From NCBI GenBank assembly GCA_947491025.1, contig CANLIC010000008.1, positions 1 to 64,000 on the forward strand: DNA of 64,000 nt. The letters are read 5' to 3'. Position 1 is the first letter of the stretch. Every line of letters begins with the position of its first letter. Shown here piece after piece: positions 1-12,500 of the stretch. The notes beneath the pieces are model-generated. The model saw nothing but the letters and a program-made list of their open reading frames with translations, was not told where the DNA came from and searched no databases. The position numbers and the translations under genes were made by a program. The DNA is from Myxococcales bacterium. GTDB taxonomy: Bacteria > Myxococcota_A > UBA9042.

Positions 1-56
1 CCCGCCACTTCGAGCTCGCGCTCAAGGTGGTGCCAGCTGGGTTTGGACCCGCTGCA

Positions 57-83
57 CGTTTATCTCTGCTGCCTGACTGTCAA
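57..83 (-). promoter_or_regulatory. Weak candidate promoter reading out of the left edge
   Basis: On the minus strand a perfect TTGACA lies at 78-83 and a TAAACG hexamer at 57-62. The spacer is only 15 bases, so the -10 assignment is uncertain. It is listed because it follows a better promoter at 328-356 in the same direction, an arrangement common upstream of stable-RNA operons. What it would drive lies outside the window. Confidence 0.25.
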
Positions 84-99
84 GGTGCGAGCCCGGTCG

Positions 100-321
100 C
101 TTGTGGCCTGGCCGACTCTCCTTGCGGAGTGTGGCACAGGCCCCTGCCCGCGCTGCTCGACCGTCGGCCAGGGGCCAGACTGCTGCAACGGGGGCGGGTC
201 TCTCAGGTGGGGCGCCTCTTGCGAGGCTCCGACCTTCCGTGGGCTGCTCCCCTTTCGGGGCTGCACCGGAGTCGCGCTCGGCTTCTCCGGGTCCGCGCTG
301 CCAGGGCGTCCTGTCAGCGGG
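100..321 (-). ncRNA. Candidate structured RNA or stable-RNA leader
   Basis: No convincing protein-coding frame covers 1-436. On the minus strand this stretch holds a dense run of hairpins: CCCC-GAAA-GGGG (249-260), GCCTC-GCAA-GAGGC (214-227) and CTCC-GCAA-GGAG (118-129), all with GNRA tetraloops. There is also an 8-bp stem pairing 139-146 with 169-176 and a 6-bp stem pairing 266-271 with 285-290. They lie just downstream of a good promoter at 328-356 that matches the tRNA-Gly promoter in this window. Conserved cores of RNase P RNA, tmRNA and SRP RNA were not found. It may be an unrecognised small RNA or the leader of an rRNA or tRNA operon beyond the left edge. The ends are not defined by sequence, and high GC alone produces some hairpins. 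Confidence 0.3.
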
Positions 322-327
322 ACGGGC

Positions 328-356
328 TTTCTACGTGAGGCCCAAACCTCTGTCAA
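328..356 (-). promoter_or_regulatory. Sigma-70-type promoter, minus strand
   Basis: The minus strand reads TTGACA (351-356), a 17-base spacer, then TAGAAA (328-333). The -35 is perfect and the spacing is optimal. It closely resembles the tRNA-Gly promoter at 20737-20765 (TTGACA, 17 bases, TAGAAG), which suggests a strongly expressed stable RNA downstream. Confidence 0.6.
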
Positions 357-436
357 GCGCCTTTCGGGGCTCGACGCGATCTTTTCTCTTGGGGTGCGAT
401 CCTCTCGTGTGGCCGTTGGGTTCGAGGCCTAGGCAG

Positions 437-520
437 TGCCGAGGGCCGGGCTCGAACCGGCACGGGAAGCTACCCTGGGGAGTTTAAGTCCCCTGCGTCT
501 ACCAGTTCCGCCACCCCGGC
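437..520 (-). tRNA. tRNA-Leu (anticodon UAA)
   Basis: Read on the minus strand, the gene runs from GCCGGGG at 520 to the discriminator A at 437. The 7-bp acceptor stem pairs GCCGGGG with CCTCGGC and has one G-U. The anticodon loop CTTAAAC gives UAA, and a long class II variable arm follows, as expected for leucine. The T arm carries GGTTCGAGCC. CCA is not encoded. The gene begins only 16 bases after the stop codon of the giant gene on the same strand, with no obvious promoter of its own, so it may be processed from a longer transcript. Confidence 0.95.
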
Positions 521-536
521 CGGGGCTTTTTGCCGG

Positions 537-3500
537 CTACCAGTTCTTGCCGTTGTTGATGCCGGCCGGCGTGTAGACGCCGTTGCTGAGCTCGATGGCG
601 TAGTCGCCGCAGTAGGCCGGGCCGCTCGCCTTGAAGATTTTCATGTAGTACCAGTCACTGTCGTCATGGCACCAGGTGAAGTCGTAGCCCCACGCGTAGC
701 TGTTCGTGTTGTGGTAGACGCCCGTCGCAGCGTCGTATCGGCCATAGGGACCACCAGGTGTCGGGCTGGGGCTGTTGGCCGGGCCATAGTTCCAGCCGTA
801 GTTGGTGCCGAACCGGTTGTGGACGGTCGTGCAGCCGCATTGACCGAACTCAGACTCGTTGCTCGAGAGGTCGTGTTGCGTGTAGCTCTTGTAGTTCGTA
901 AACCAGTTGAAGTCGGTTTGACCGCAGCAGACCTGATTCTGCTGGTTCTTCTGGTCATTGCGGTGCGACTCTTTCTTCCAGTCGGCCGCGCTGTTGTTGT
1001 CCGCCGGGCAGGCGCCGCGGTAGATGTCGAAGCGGTAGTAGTTGCCCGGGTTGTTCACGAAGCGAGCCCGTAGGCGGAAGTTGTCGCAAGCCGTCGAGCC
1101 GCCGTCGGCCACATCGCGAGCGTAGAACTGGAACCAGTCGACATCCGTTGTGACGATACGACCGCCGAAGTATTCAATGCGACCGCCGGTGCCGTCGTGG
1201 AGGTCCGCGGTCACCGTGGTGGCGGCGGCACAGCTGTTGTTCGGCTCGTAACCGTCATTGCCATTGCATTCGCAACCGTCAGCGACGACGCCGTTCACGT
1301 CGAGGAAGCCTGGATCGCATCCGACAATTACGCACTTGCCAGCGATGCAGTCGGCGTCGGTGTTCGGCAGGCTGGTTGTGCAGACATCGGCCGCGTTCTC
1401 GTCGATCTTCCCGTTGCAGTTCTCATCGATGTTGTTGCAGATCTCGAGGATGCCGGGGTGAATCGTTATCGCGCCATCGTTGCAGTCGCCGGCACCCTTC
1501 GGGCAGGACGGCGGGTTGCCGACGACCACAAGGTTGGTGGTGCAGTAGCCATCCCCGTCCGAGTCGCAGAACTCATCGAGCTGGTTGTCGCAGTCGTTGT
1601 CCTTGTTGTCGCAGATCTCGGCGCCACCTGGCTTGCAGGTGGCGCAAGTGTCGTTGCAGTCGCCACCCAACTTGGTGGTGTACAGGCCGCCGGCGGCGCA
1701 TAGGCAGCGCTTGTTGCTCAGGACGCCGTAGCCGTCCTGGTCGCCGTCGTAGTACCACTGTGCGCATCCGAGAGCGCCGGCCTCATCGACGATCTTATCG
1801 CAGTTGTTGTCCTTGTTATCGCAGTACTCAAGGCTGGCGGGGTTCTCGGTGGCCCCCGCATCGTTGCAGTCGCCGCCGCCATTCGGGCAGACAGCCGGCG
1901 CGCCGATGACGACCATGTTGGTGTCGCAGTAGTCGTCTTCGTCGTCGTCGCAGCCCTCGTCGGTCTGCCCGTTGCAGTTGTTGTCGGCGCCGTCGCAGTA
2001 CTCCGCACCCGTGGGCGAGATGCCCTTGTCCTGGTCGTTGCAGTCGTCGCCCTGCGTGCAGTTCACGTTCTTGAGCGTGTAGCACCAGAAGTCGTTGCCG
2101 CTGTAGTGCGTGCACCACTTGCTGCCGCCGCGGATGAACGAGCTGTAGTTGCCGCCGGTCGCCTGGAACTGAACGCCGGCGTAGGATCCGTTGCTCAGGT
2201 TGTAGGCGCGCACCCAGCCGTCGGCTCCGCCGCGCCACAGCTTGTTGTCGAAGACGTGGACGCCGCCGTGGGTGTCGTGGCCGTAGTTGCCGCTGAGCAC
2301 GAAGCTGGACTGGATGCTGCCGTTGCTCCGGCTGATCCGCCAGACGGTCGGGTTCTCGTAGCGCATCGCGTAGACCCAGTCTTTGTCGACCGCGACGCCA
2401 CCGATGTAGTAGCCGATGCTGCCGCTGTTCCACACCGTGTTGCTGGTGTTCGCGCTGCGCTTGGAGACGCGGTAGTTGTGGTACTCGGCGCCGTAGTAAT
2501 TGTCCTCGATCGGATCTGCCGCGAGGCCGCGCGGGTAGTAGAGGCCCGAGGTGAACTGGCCCTTGTACTGCAAGTCCTCGCCCCAACGATAGATCTCAGC
2601 GCTGGACGACCAGTTGGGCTGCCAGTATTCCTTGCGGATCGTGTGGTGCGTCGCGCCGTGACCGCCGTAGGTCTGCATCTTCATCGGCGTGCCGTCGTAC
2701 GTGGGCGTGGTCGCGAGCGCGCTGGTGCAGCTCACGCCAGCGCCGGTCTTCGGGCAGGCAGGTGAGTTGGAGACCGGCTTGCTGCTGGTGCAGTAGCCGT
2801 CGCCGTCCACGTCGCACGCCTCGTCGACGACCCCGTTGCAGTTGTTGTCGACGCCGTCGCAGCCCTCGGCGTTGGCCGACGGGAACTTGAGCGGGGTGCT
2901 GTCATCGCAGTCGCCGGCCTGGAGCGCCGAGAACTTCGAGCAAGTGCCGTCGATGATGCGGACGTTGTCGAGCGACACGCCGTAGCCGGTGTTGGCGTTG
3001 GCGTCGACGGTGTTGAAGTAGTACTCGAGCTGGATCTCCTGGCCCTTGAAGTTGCTCAGGTCGGCCTGGACGTCGAGCCACTTGTTGAGCTCAATCCCGC
3101 CGCTGCTACCGATGAAGTAGACCTCGACCTCGGTCGTCTGCCAGCCGCTGTATTGGCCGGCCAGGTAGCTCTGGCATTGCGAGGAGCCGTAGCCACCGTT
3201 GCCAGCGCAGTCGTAGTCATGGCCGAGGTTGGTGTAGCCGCTGTTCATGCCGCTATCGAGGTGGAGGTCATGGCCACCGCCCCAGGTCGGGCCATAGCTG
3301 TTGCAGCGGTACTGCGTGTAGCTAAAGCGGTAGTGCGTGTGCTTGGTGTTGCCGTTGATGCTGTAGAGCCAGCCGTCGCCACCGGAGTAGGCGTAGTCGC
3401 AGCCTCCGCCCCAATCGTGCGGAGCGTAACCGCCGAAGACCCGATTGTTGCTCGTCTTGATGACGGTCATCGTCGGGCCCTTGCCGTTGCAGAGGCTGTG

Positions 3501-6500
3501 GAACGTGCTCGCCGACGCGCCGTCGCGGGTCTTCTGGTAGCAGAGCTGCCACTTCTGGTTCGGCACGCCGTACCAAGAGTTGATGCTGGCCTTGTTGGTG
3601 CTGTTCAAGATCTTCGAGCCGGGGAAGTTGTCGACCGCGCCCTTCGCCTTGTCCCACACCGTCGTGCGCGTCGCGCCATTGTTGGTCAACACGTTGATCC
3701 ACACGTTGTCGGTGTTCGGGTCGACGTTGACGCCGAGGAAGACCTGGGCGCTGAACTTCAAGTCCGTGCTGTTGGGCAGCGTGAACTTGCCCGACACGGC
3801 GCGGCCGGCCGAGGCGCCGAAGTTGAAGTTCTGCGCCAGGCTGTCGCCGTAGTAGAGCGCGCCGGGGCTGCTGGCGGCGAGCAGCTTGTCGGTGATTTGC
3901 CAGCCCTTCTTGTCGAGCTGCGCCGAGCAGCTGGTCGGGGTGCTCTGGCTGCCAGCCGCGCAGTCCTCAAAGGTCCAGCCCGACACGGTCTTGTCGAAGG
4001 TCTGCTCGTAGGCGGCTTGCTGGCAGCTGCCACCCGGGCACTGGCACTCGTAGTTGCTGATGCCGAAGCCGTCGGCGTCGCCGTCGTAGTACAGCGGGAC
4101 GCAGCCCTTGGCGTTGATCGCCGTGAGGGCGCCGTCGCAGTTGTCGTCGAAGCTGGTCTGGCAGCTCTCTTGCGCGCCGGGGCTGATGTTCTTGTTGAAG
4201 TCGTCGCAGTCGTTGCCGCCGCTGAGGCAGGTCGCCGGGGTGCCGACGCTGGCCATCGACGAGTCGCAGTATCCGTCATTGTCGTCGTCGCAGCCCTCGT
4301 CGATCAGGCCGTTGCAGTTGTTGTCCTTGTTGTCGCAGGTCTCGCCCTGGCCCGGGCCGGCCGTCGGGTCAGCGTCGTCGCAGTCGTCACCGCTGCCGTA
4401 CTGAGCGGTCGTCATTTTCCGCTTGCAGACGTAGCAGTTCTCTGTGGCGTTGTTCGCGACGTCGCTCCAGAGCTTGTCGGTGCCAACGGCCACGTAGTCC
4501 TGACCATTCGAGGTGCCGGTGCTGTCCTTGTAGTAGACCTCGACGTCGGTCGGGCCCCAACTGCTGTAGTTGCCGGCGAGGTAGTTCTGGCATGCGCTGC
4601 TGCCAGCACCACCGACGGGACACTGATAGGTGTTGCCGAAGTAGGTGTAGCCAGAGTTGACGCCGCTGTCGAGGTGGATGTCGTGGCCACCGCCGAAGGT
4701 CGGACCGTAGCTGCTGTGTCGATAGGTGGCGTTGCCGCCGCCGCTGATGATCGCGCTGCGGTAGCCCTGCGTCAGCGAGAAGAGGAAGGCCTTGGAATCA
4801 TTGGAGTAGCCGCTGCCAGAATCCCACGACGCCTCGGTGTAGCCACCGAAGGTCGGACCCTGATTGGAGCGGATAATCGTGAAGGTCGGGCCCTTGTTGT
4901 CGCACAGGCTGTGGAAGGTCGACGACGAGTTGCCGTGGACGGTCTTCTTGTAGCAGAGCTTCCACCCTTGGTTGGGCGCGTTCGCCCATGAGTTGAGCTG
5001 CGTCATCTGACTGGGCGTCAGGAGGTTGCCGCCGGTGAACTGCGCGGCGAGCGGCTTGGAAGTCGGCTCATTGGCGGCCCAGCGCTTGTAGGTGAACTGC
5101 TCGCCGCTGGTCCAGCCGAAGCTGCCCTCGGCAGAGGCGTCGTTGGCGCCGATCCAGTAGCCGATGGGCCCGCAGGCCGCGCCGGCCAGCGAGTGAACCT
5201 CTTCCGACTCGCCCTCGTTGTGCACGCTGGCCAGCGAGCCGCCCCAGGCTTCGCAGCCCGCCTTGGCCTGCAGCCAGGTGGTGCCAGTGTTGGTCGCCTT
5301 GTAGCAGACGTCGCCCAACAGCTTGCCGTCGCAGGTCGCCTTGCTCTTGACGCAGGTCTGCGAGACATCGCCGCTGAGCGTCATCTTGGCGTCGCAGTAG
5401 CCGTCCTTGTCGTCGTCACAGCCCTCATCGGTCAGGCCTGCGCCGGTGTAGAGGCCGTAGCAGTAGATCGGGTTGTTGTTGCCGGTCCCGCCGTAGCAGA
5501 TCTCTTCGCCGTTGAAGGCCGCCGAATAGGGGGTGATGGCGAGCGGCCAAGACGTACCCGTGAAGCTGCCGTCCGTCAGACGGTAGGCGTCGGTGTAGTT
5601 GGCCGTGCTGGCGCGGTAGAGGCGGTCGTTGTCGACGTTGAGCGTTCCGTACATCGACCCGCCGCGCCACATGCCGGTCAGGTTGAACTGCGACGTCAGC
5701 TTGCCGTCGATGCGGCTCAGCCGGTACACGGTCTGGCCCTGGTAGTGCATCGTGTAGACGTTGTCTTTGTCCACGGCGACGCCGCCGAGCTCGGTGGTGA
5801 TGTAGGGAGACGACCACAGCTGGTTGTTGGTCTTGCCCTTCAGCTTGTAGATGCGCGAGTCGCTGCCGCCGCTCCACTTGGCGACGTAGTAGGCATCCTC
5901 GCTGCGCTCACCGGCGATCTGGGCGATGTTGTTGATGCCCACCTTGAAGGTGCCCGTCTGGCCGTAGTTGCTCGAGTAGCGCGCGACCACGTCGTTCGGC
6001 CACTGCGGGTACCAGTACTCGTTGTGGAAGGGATGGAACCCACCACCGCGGTCGCGGCTGTCCATGCCGAGTACGCGCGGTGTCAGATCGAAGCCGCCTG
6101 GCGGGACGTTGTAACAGTAGACCTCGCCGGCGCTGACAGCGTCGTTGACGCAGAGGCTGGTGCCGTTGCTGGACAGGCCGTAGGTCGGCACCGCGGTCTC
6201 AAACATCACGCCGTCGAAGACGCCGGTGGCGAGGTCGTAGCGGTAGACCCAGCGGTCGGTGGTGGCGCGGTAGAGCTTCTTGCCGACGATGGCCAGGCCG
6301 CCATACATCGCGCTGCCGCTGAACGTGCCGGTCAGGTTGAAGTTGCCGGTCGCCGACCCGTTCTGCTTGTCGAAGCTGTAGATCGTCGCCGAGTCGTAGC
6401 GGTTGGCGTAGACCTTGGTGTCGTCGATGGCCAGGCCGCTCAGCAACGTCGTCGCGTAGGGCGCAACCCAGACCTGGGTGTCGTCGGTGCCGCCCATCTT

Positions 6501-9500
6501 GTAGACGCGCGAGATGTTGCTATCGCTGCTGTAGCGAACCGCGTACCACTGCGGGCTGCCCGCCTCGCCGACGACCTGAGCGATGTTGGTCAGGCCCGAG
6601 TTGAAGCTACCCGTCTGCTTGAACGCCGCGTCGTGGCGATAGATGAAGCCACCCGCCCACTCCGGGTACCAGTGCTCCTTGTAGAAGCTGTGGAAGCCCG
6701 CACCGTGGCTACCGGTCCGCACGCCGAGCCGCGCCGGTCCTAGGGCGTCCGGATCGGAGGGCAGTGTGTAGCAGGTGCTGTTGGTCGTCAGGCTGGTGTC
6801 ATAGCCGAAGCAGTGCTCGGTGCCGTCGCTGGCGTAGGCGTAGGGGTTGCCGCTGATCGCGAGCTGGAAGCCGTCCCACGTGCCCGAACCCATGTTGTAG
6901 CGGTACAGGTAGTTATCGCTCGCCGGGCGGTAGAGCTTGTCGCCGATGATCTGCATGCCGCCGTAGTTGTAGCTGCCCATGTACGGGTTCAGCGTGAAGT
7001 CCTTGCTCGTGTCGCGCAGACCTGTCGCCTTGTTGATGGCGTAGACCTGCGACGAGTCGTAGCGGATGGCATAGACGTGGCTGTTGTGGATGGCGATGCC
7101 GGTGAGGTAGCCGGTGATCGTCTGCGTCGGCGACCGCGTGCTCCACTTGAGCGTGCCGGGCAGACCGTCATAGGCATTCACGTAGGACGATGAAGGGGCA
7201 GAGGAAGAGTCGTAGCGGGCAGCGAACCAGTCGTCACTCGCCGCGTCGCCGACCAGCTGCCGAATCGAGTCGATCGTGCCAGTGGCGCCGAGTGTGTAGA
7301 CCTCGATGTCGGCGACACTCCAGTTGTAGGTGCCGGAGAACTGGTCACGGCAGGCACTCGAGCCGTAGCCGGACACCGCGCACAGATAGTCGTGGCCGAG
7401 GTTCGAGTAGCCAGACGACATGCTGCTGTCGTGCACGCACATGTCGTGGCCGCCGCCGAAGCATGGGCCGTAGCTGCTGGTGTTGTATTGGTAGTAACCA
7501 TAGCGGTACCAAGCATGCTTGGAGTTGCCGGTCACGCTGAACAGATAGTTCTGCGAGTTTCCGGTGTAACCACCGCCGGCCCACGAGGTGGTTGAGTAGC
7601 CGCCAAACACATAGCCGTTGGTCGCTTTGATCACCGACATCGTCGGGCCGCCACCGTCGCACTTGGCATGGAAGGTCGACGACGAGGGGCCATCAACGCT
7701 GCGCTTGTAGCACCGCGTCCACTTCTGATTCGGGTTGCCGTACCAGCCATTGATCTTGGTCATCGCCGCGCTGTCGAGGATCGTCGAATTCGGGAAATTC
7801 GGGCCCGGCGGCAGGGTCACCGTGTTGGCGTCGAAGGATCCGATGGAGACCTTGTTCGCGTCATAGCGGTGAATGGTGCTGGAGGACCACTGCGGGTACC
7901 ACCACTCCTTGCGCTTGGCGTGGTAGCCGCCGCCATAGCTCTTGTAGTGCAGGGAGTCCGTCTTCGGCGCCACGGCGGTGTGCGCCGCGACGTCATAGCA
8001 GTACGGCGCGTTGGCGCTGCCGTCCGCCACGCAGAGCTTGCCGGGAGGCGAGGCCAACGAGTGAATGTTGACGGGCGTCTGGATCTTGACGTTGTTGTGC
8101 TGCCCATTGCTGAGGTTGTAGCCCCAGATGCTCTGGCTGCCGCTGTTGCTGCGCCACAGCACGCCATTCTCCACTGCGATGCCGTAAGTCGAGTTGGTGT
8201 AGGTGTTGAGGTTGAAGGAGTTTTGCACCTGGCCATTGTCGCGGTTGAGCCGGTAGATGGTGCCGTTGTCGTAGCGGGCGCCGTAGACGAAGTCCTTGTC
8301 GACCGCGACGCCCGACATGTAGGTCGTGACGTAGGTGTCCCAGACAACGCTGCTCGTCACGCCGGTCAGCTTCTTGATGCGTGAGTTGCTGGAGCTGCTG
8401 CCGTACTGCGCGAGGTAGAAGGTGTCGGCGTTGGGATCGCCCGCCACCTGCATGATGCTGCTGGTGCCGCAAGTGAAGTTGCCGAGCGCTTTGCCAGTGG
8501 CATCGAACCGGTAGATGGTCTGGCCCGACCACTCCGGGTACCAGAGCTCCTTGCGGTAGATGTGGTAGCCCGCGCCGTGGCTGCGCGGGTTGATGCCTTG
8601 CACCGTCGGCGTGAAGTTCATCGCGGTCGCCGGGACCTTGTAGCAGGTCGGGTTGCCGCTCGTGCTCGAGAAGCAGAGCTCGTCGCCGTCGAACGCGAGG
8701 CCATAGATGTTCGGCCCGACGCGGAACTTGATGCCGTCATGGGCGCCGGTCGCGGCGTCGTAGCGGTAGACGTTGCGGTTGCTGACAGTGCCGCGGTAGA
8801 GCTTGCCGTCGACGACCGCGAGGCCACCGTACATGGTGTCGCTGTCGTAAGAGCCGCTCAGGTTGTAGTTGCCCTGATGCGTGCCGTTGGTCACCGAGAA
8901 CTTGTAGACCGTGTTCGAGTCATGGCGCATCGCGTAGACCGTGGTGGCATCCGCGGCAACACCTGACAGGTAGGTGGTCTGGAAGGGGCTCGTCCACAGC
9001 ACTTGGTTGGTCTTGCCCTTCAGCTTACGGACGTAAGAGTTGGAGTTGCTGCTGGAGTGGCGGACCGTGTAGTACGCGTCCTCCTCCTTCGGGCCCCAGA
9101 GCTGCCGCGTCTCGGCCTGGCCGGAGTCGAAGGTTCCGAGCGGCTTGTAGTCCTTGCCGTAGCGGTGGACGGTGGCGCCCGCCCATTCCGGATACCAGTA
9201 CTCGTCGTAGAACAGCGAGTAGCCGCCACCGTGGCTCTTGGGATCGACGCCGATGACGCGCGGCGAGTAGCTGGCGCTGGCCGCCGGCGGCTCGTAGCAC
9301 CACACCTGCGAGCTGTTCGCCGAGATGCAGATCTCTTTGCCGTTCCAAGCACCGTTGTAGATGTTGGTGGCGACGATGAACGTAGTGCCGTCGTGCTGTC
9401 CGGTGGAAGCATCGTAGCGGTAGTAGGTCATGTTGCTGTAGTTCGGATACCAGAGCTTGCCGTCGTGGACAAAGGCGCCGCCGTGGATGCTGAAGCCGAA

Positions 9501-12500
9501 CCAATGGCTGAGGCTGAACGTCTTGACGACATTGCCGTTGCCCTTGTCGAGCACCCAGATCTGGTTGCTGCTATTCGGGACGCCGTAGACATAGTTGGCG
9601 TCATGGCCGACGCCGCCAGCGGTCGTGCCGATGCTGCGCGTCCAGACCAGGTTGTTCAGGTCGTTGCGGCGCGTGATGGTGTTGTGACCCCAGTTGGCGG
9701 AGTACCAAGCATCGAACGCAGCGTCGCCTTCGACGTCCATCATCTGTGACTGGCTCGTGTTGAAGGAGCCCTGCGCCTGGTAGGCCGCATTGTAGCGGTA
9801 GATGGTGCTGCCAGACCACTGCGGGTACCAGTACTCCTTGCGGAAGTGGTGGTAGCCGCCGCCGTGGCTGTAGGTCTCCATGTTGATGGGGTTCTTCGGG
9901 TTCGGGATGGCGCCGGCCTTGAAGGCGAAGTCGCAGTCGTTGTTGAGGCCGTCGCAGACCTCGCTAGCGCCTGGATTGACCTTGGCGTTGATCTCGTTGC
10001 AGTCGCCGCCGCGGGTGGCGGAGAACTCACCCTGCTGCGAGCAGAAGCACTTGCCGGCACCGGAACCGTAGAGGTCGCCGTCTGCGTCCTGGAAGAAGGT
10101 GACGCAGTTGGTGGCGTTCTCTTCGTTGGCGAGGCCATTGCAGTTGTCGTCGACCGGCGAGGCGCAGTCCTCGATGGAGCCAGGGTTGACCGCCAGGTTG
10201 GAGTCGTCGCAGTCGCCGCCGCCCTTCGGGCAACCCGCAGACGTCGAGACGTTGCCTACGCAGTAGCCGTCGGCGTCGTTGTCGTTGCAGGTCTCGTCGA
10301 TGCCGCCAGCGCAGTTGTCGTCGGCACCGTTGCAGAGCTCCGTGGCGCCCGGGTTGACCTTGTCGTCATCGTCCTTGCAGTCGCCGGCGCCCTTGGTGCA
10401 GATCTTCGGCACTCCGATCACCGACTTGGTGTTGGCGCAGTAGCCGTCCTTGTCTTCATCGCAGCCTTCGTCGGTCGCGCTGTTGCAGTTGTTGTCCGCG
10501 TCATCGCAGATCTCGGCCTTGCCTGGGTTCACGAGCCCGTTGAAGTCGTCGCAGTCGTTGCCGCCCTTCAGACAGATGGCAGGCGTGCCGACCAAGGTCT
10601 TGGACTTCTCGCAGTAGCCGTCCTTGTCACTGTCGCAGCCGTTGTCCGCTGTGCCGTCGCAGTCCTGGTCCAGGTTGTCGCAGAGCTCGACGGTCAACGG
10701 ATTGATCGCGTTGCTGGTGTCGTCGCAGTCTCCGCCACCTTTGCCGCAGGTCGTCGGCACGCCCTTGACCACCAAAGCCGAGTCGCAGAAGTCGTCGTTG
10801 TCGTCGTCGCAGCCTTCATCGGCGCCGTTGGCGCAGTTGTTGTCGATGTTGTCGCAGGCCTCAGCGGCGCCCGGGTTGATGGCGGCATCGTTCTCGTTGC
10901 AGTCGCCGGTCAGGGTCGTGATGTAGAGGCCCTCGGCGACACAGAGGCAGCTGCCGTCATTGCCGCCGTAGCCGTCCTTGTCACCATCCTTGTAGTGGTT
11001 CTTGCAGCCGATGGCGCTGACGTCGTTCTGGCTGCCATTGCAGTTGCTGTCCTTGCCGTCCCCGCAGACCTCGTTGGCACCGGGGTAGATGGCGTTGCTG
11101 ACGTCGTCGCAGTCGCCAGTCTTGGCAGCGTTGGTGACGACGTAGTTGTCCTTGGCCGTGCAGAGGCAAAGGGCGAGGTTGACCGCCCAACCGTCGCTGT
11201 CGTTGTCGAGGTAGAACTTCGAGCAGCCGGTGGCGTCGATGCCATTGAGGTCCTTGTCGCAGTTCTCGTCGCTGCTGTTGCCGCAGACTTCCTTGGCGCC
11301 GGGGTTGATGGCCGAGGCCGCGTCGTTGCAGTCACCGCCGCCGCCAGCGCAGACCGACGGCTTGCCGATGGTGGCCATCGCTTCGTCGCAGTAGCCGTCC
11401 TGGTCGTCGTCGCAGCCCTCGTCGGTCTTGCCGTCGCAGTTGTTGTCGACGCCGTCGCAGAGCTCCGACACCGCCGGGCTGATCAGCTTGTTCTTGTCGT
11501 TGCAGTCGCCGCCGGTGAGGCCCGTCAGCGGCGGCTCAGCCTTGCACAAGCACTTGGTGGCGCCGTTCTTTTCGGTGTAGTTGTCGCCGTCGGCGTCGAC
11601 ACCGAAGTTCTTGCAGCCCACCGCGTTCTCGTCGTTGGCGCTGCCGTCGCAATCGTCGTCGTCCAGTGTCGAGCACAGCTCGGGCTTGCCGGGGTTGATC
11701 GTGGCGTCATCGTCCTTGCAGTCGCCGCCCGCCTTGCTGCAGGTGGTCGGGGTGCCTTCGACGGTCAGTGCGCTGTCGCAGTAGTCGTCGTTGTCGTCGT
11801 CGCAGCCTTCGTCGGCGCCGCCCAGGCAGTTGTTATCCAGGTTGTCGCAGATCTCGGCATGGCCAGGATTCGACTTGGCGTTGGTGTCGTTGCAGTCGCC
11901 GCCGCCCTTCACGCAGACATTGGGGAAGTCGATGGTGGTCATCGCAGCGTCGCAGTAGCCGTCCGCGTCGTCGTTGCAGCCCTCATCCACCTTGCCGTCG
12001 CAGTTGTTGTCCGCGTTGTCGCAGATCTCGGTCTTACCGGGGCTGATGTTCTTGTTGGTGTCGTTGCAGTCACCAGCGTTGGCCGCCTTGTAGCTGCCCT
12101 CGGCGATGCAGAGGCACTGCTTGGCACCGGCGATGCCGTAACCGTCGGCGTCCTGGTCGAGGAAGAAGTCCTTGCAGCCGTCGGCGCCGACGTCGTTTTC
12201 GCCGCCGTCGCAGTTGTTGTCCTTGCCGTCGGCGCAGACCTCGAGCGCGCCCGGATGGATGGCCAGGTCGCTGTCGACGCAATCTCCTGACTTGCTGGCC
12301 TTGTAGAAGCCAGCCGACTGGCAGAGGCACTTCTTGAGCTCCAAGCCGTAGGTGTCGTTGTCGGCGTCGAAGTAGAAGTTCTTGCAGTTCGTAGCGTTCT
12401 CGTCGTTCTGGCTCAGGTCGCAGTCGTCGTCGATGCCGTTGCCACAGATCTCCGGGGCGCCGGGATTCTGGTCGTTGTTGTAGTCGTTGCAGTCACCGGC

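Noticed and set aside
100-321. SRP, RNase P or tmRNA identity for the left-edge structured segment
   Set aside because: The conserved core sequences of these RNAs could not be found on either strand; only generic hairpins were seen.
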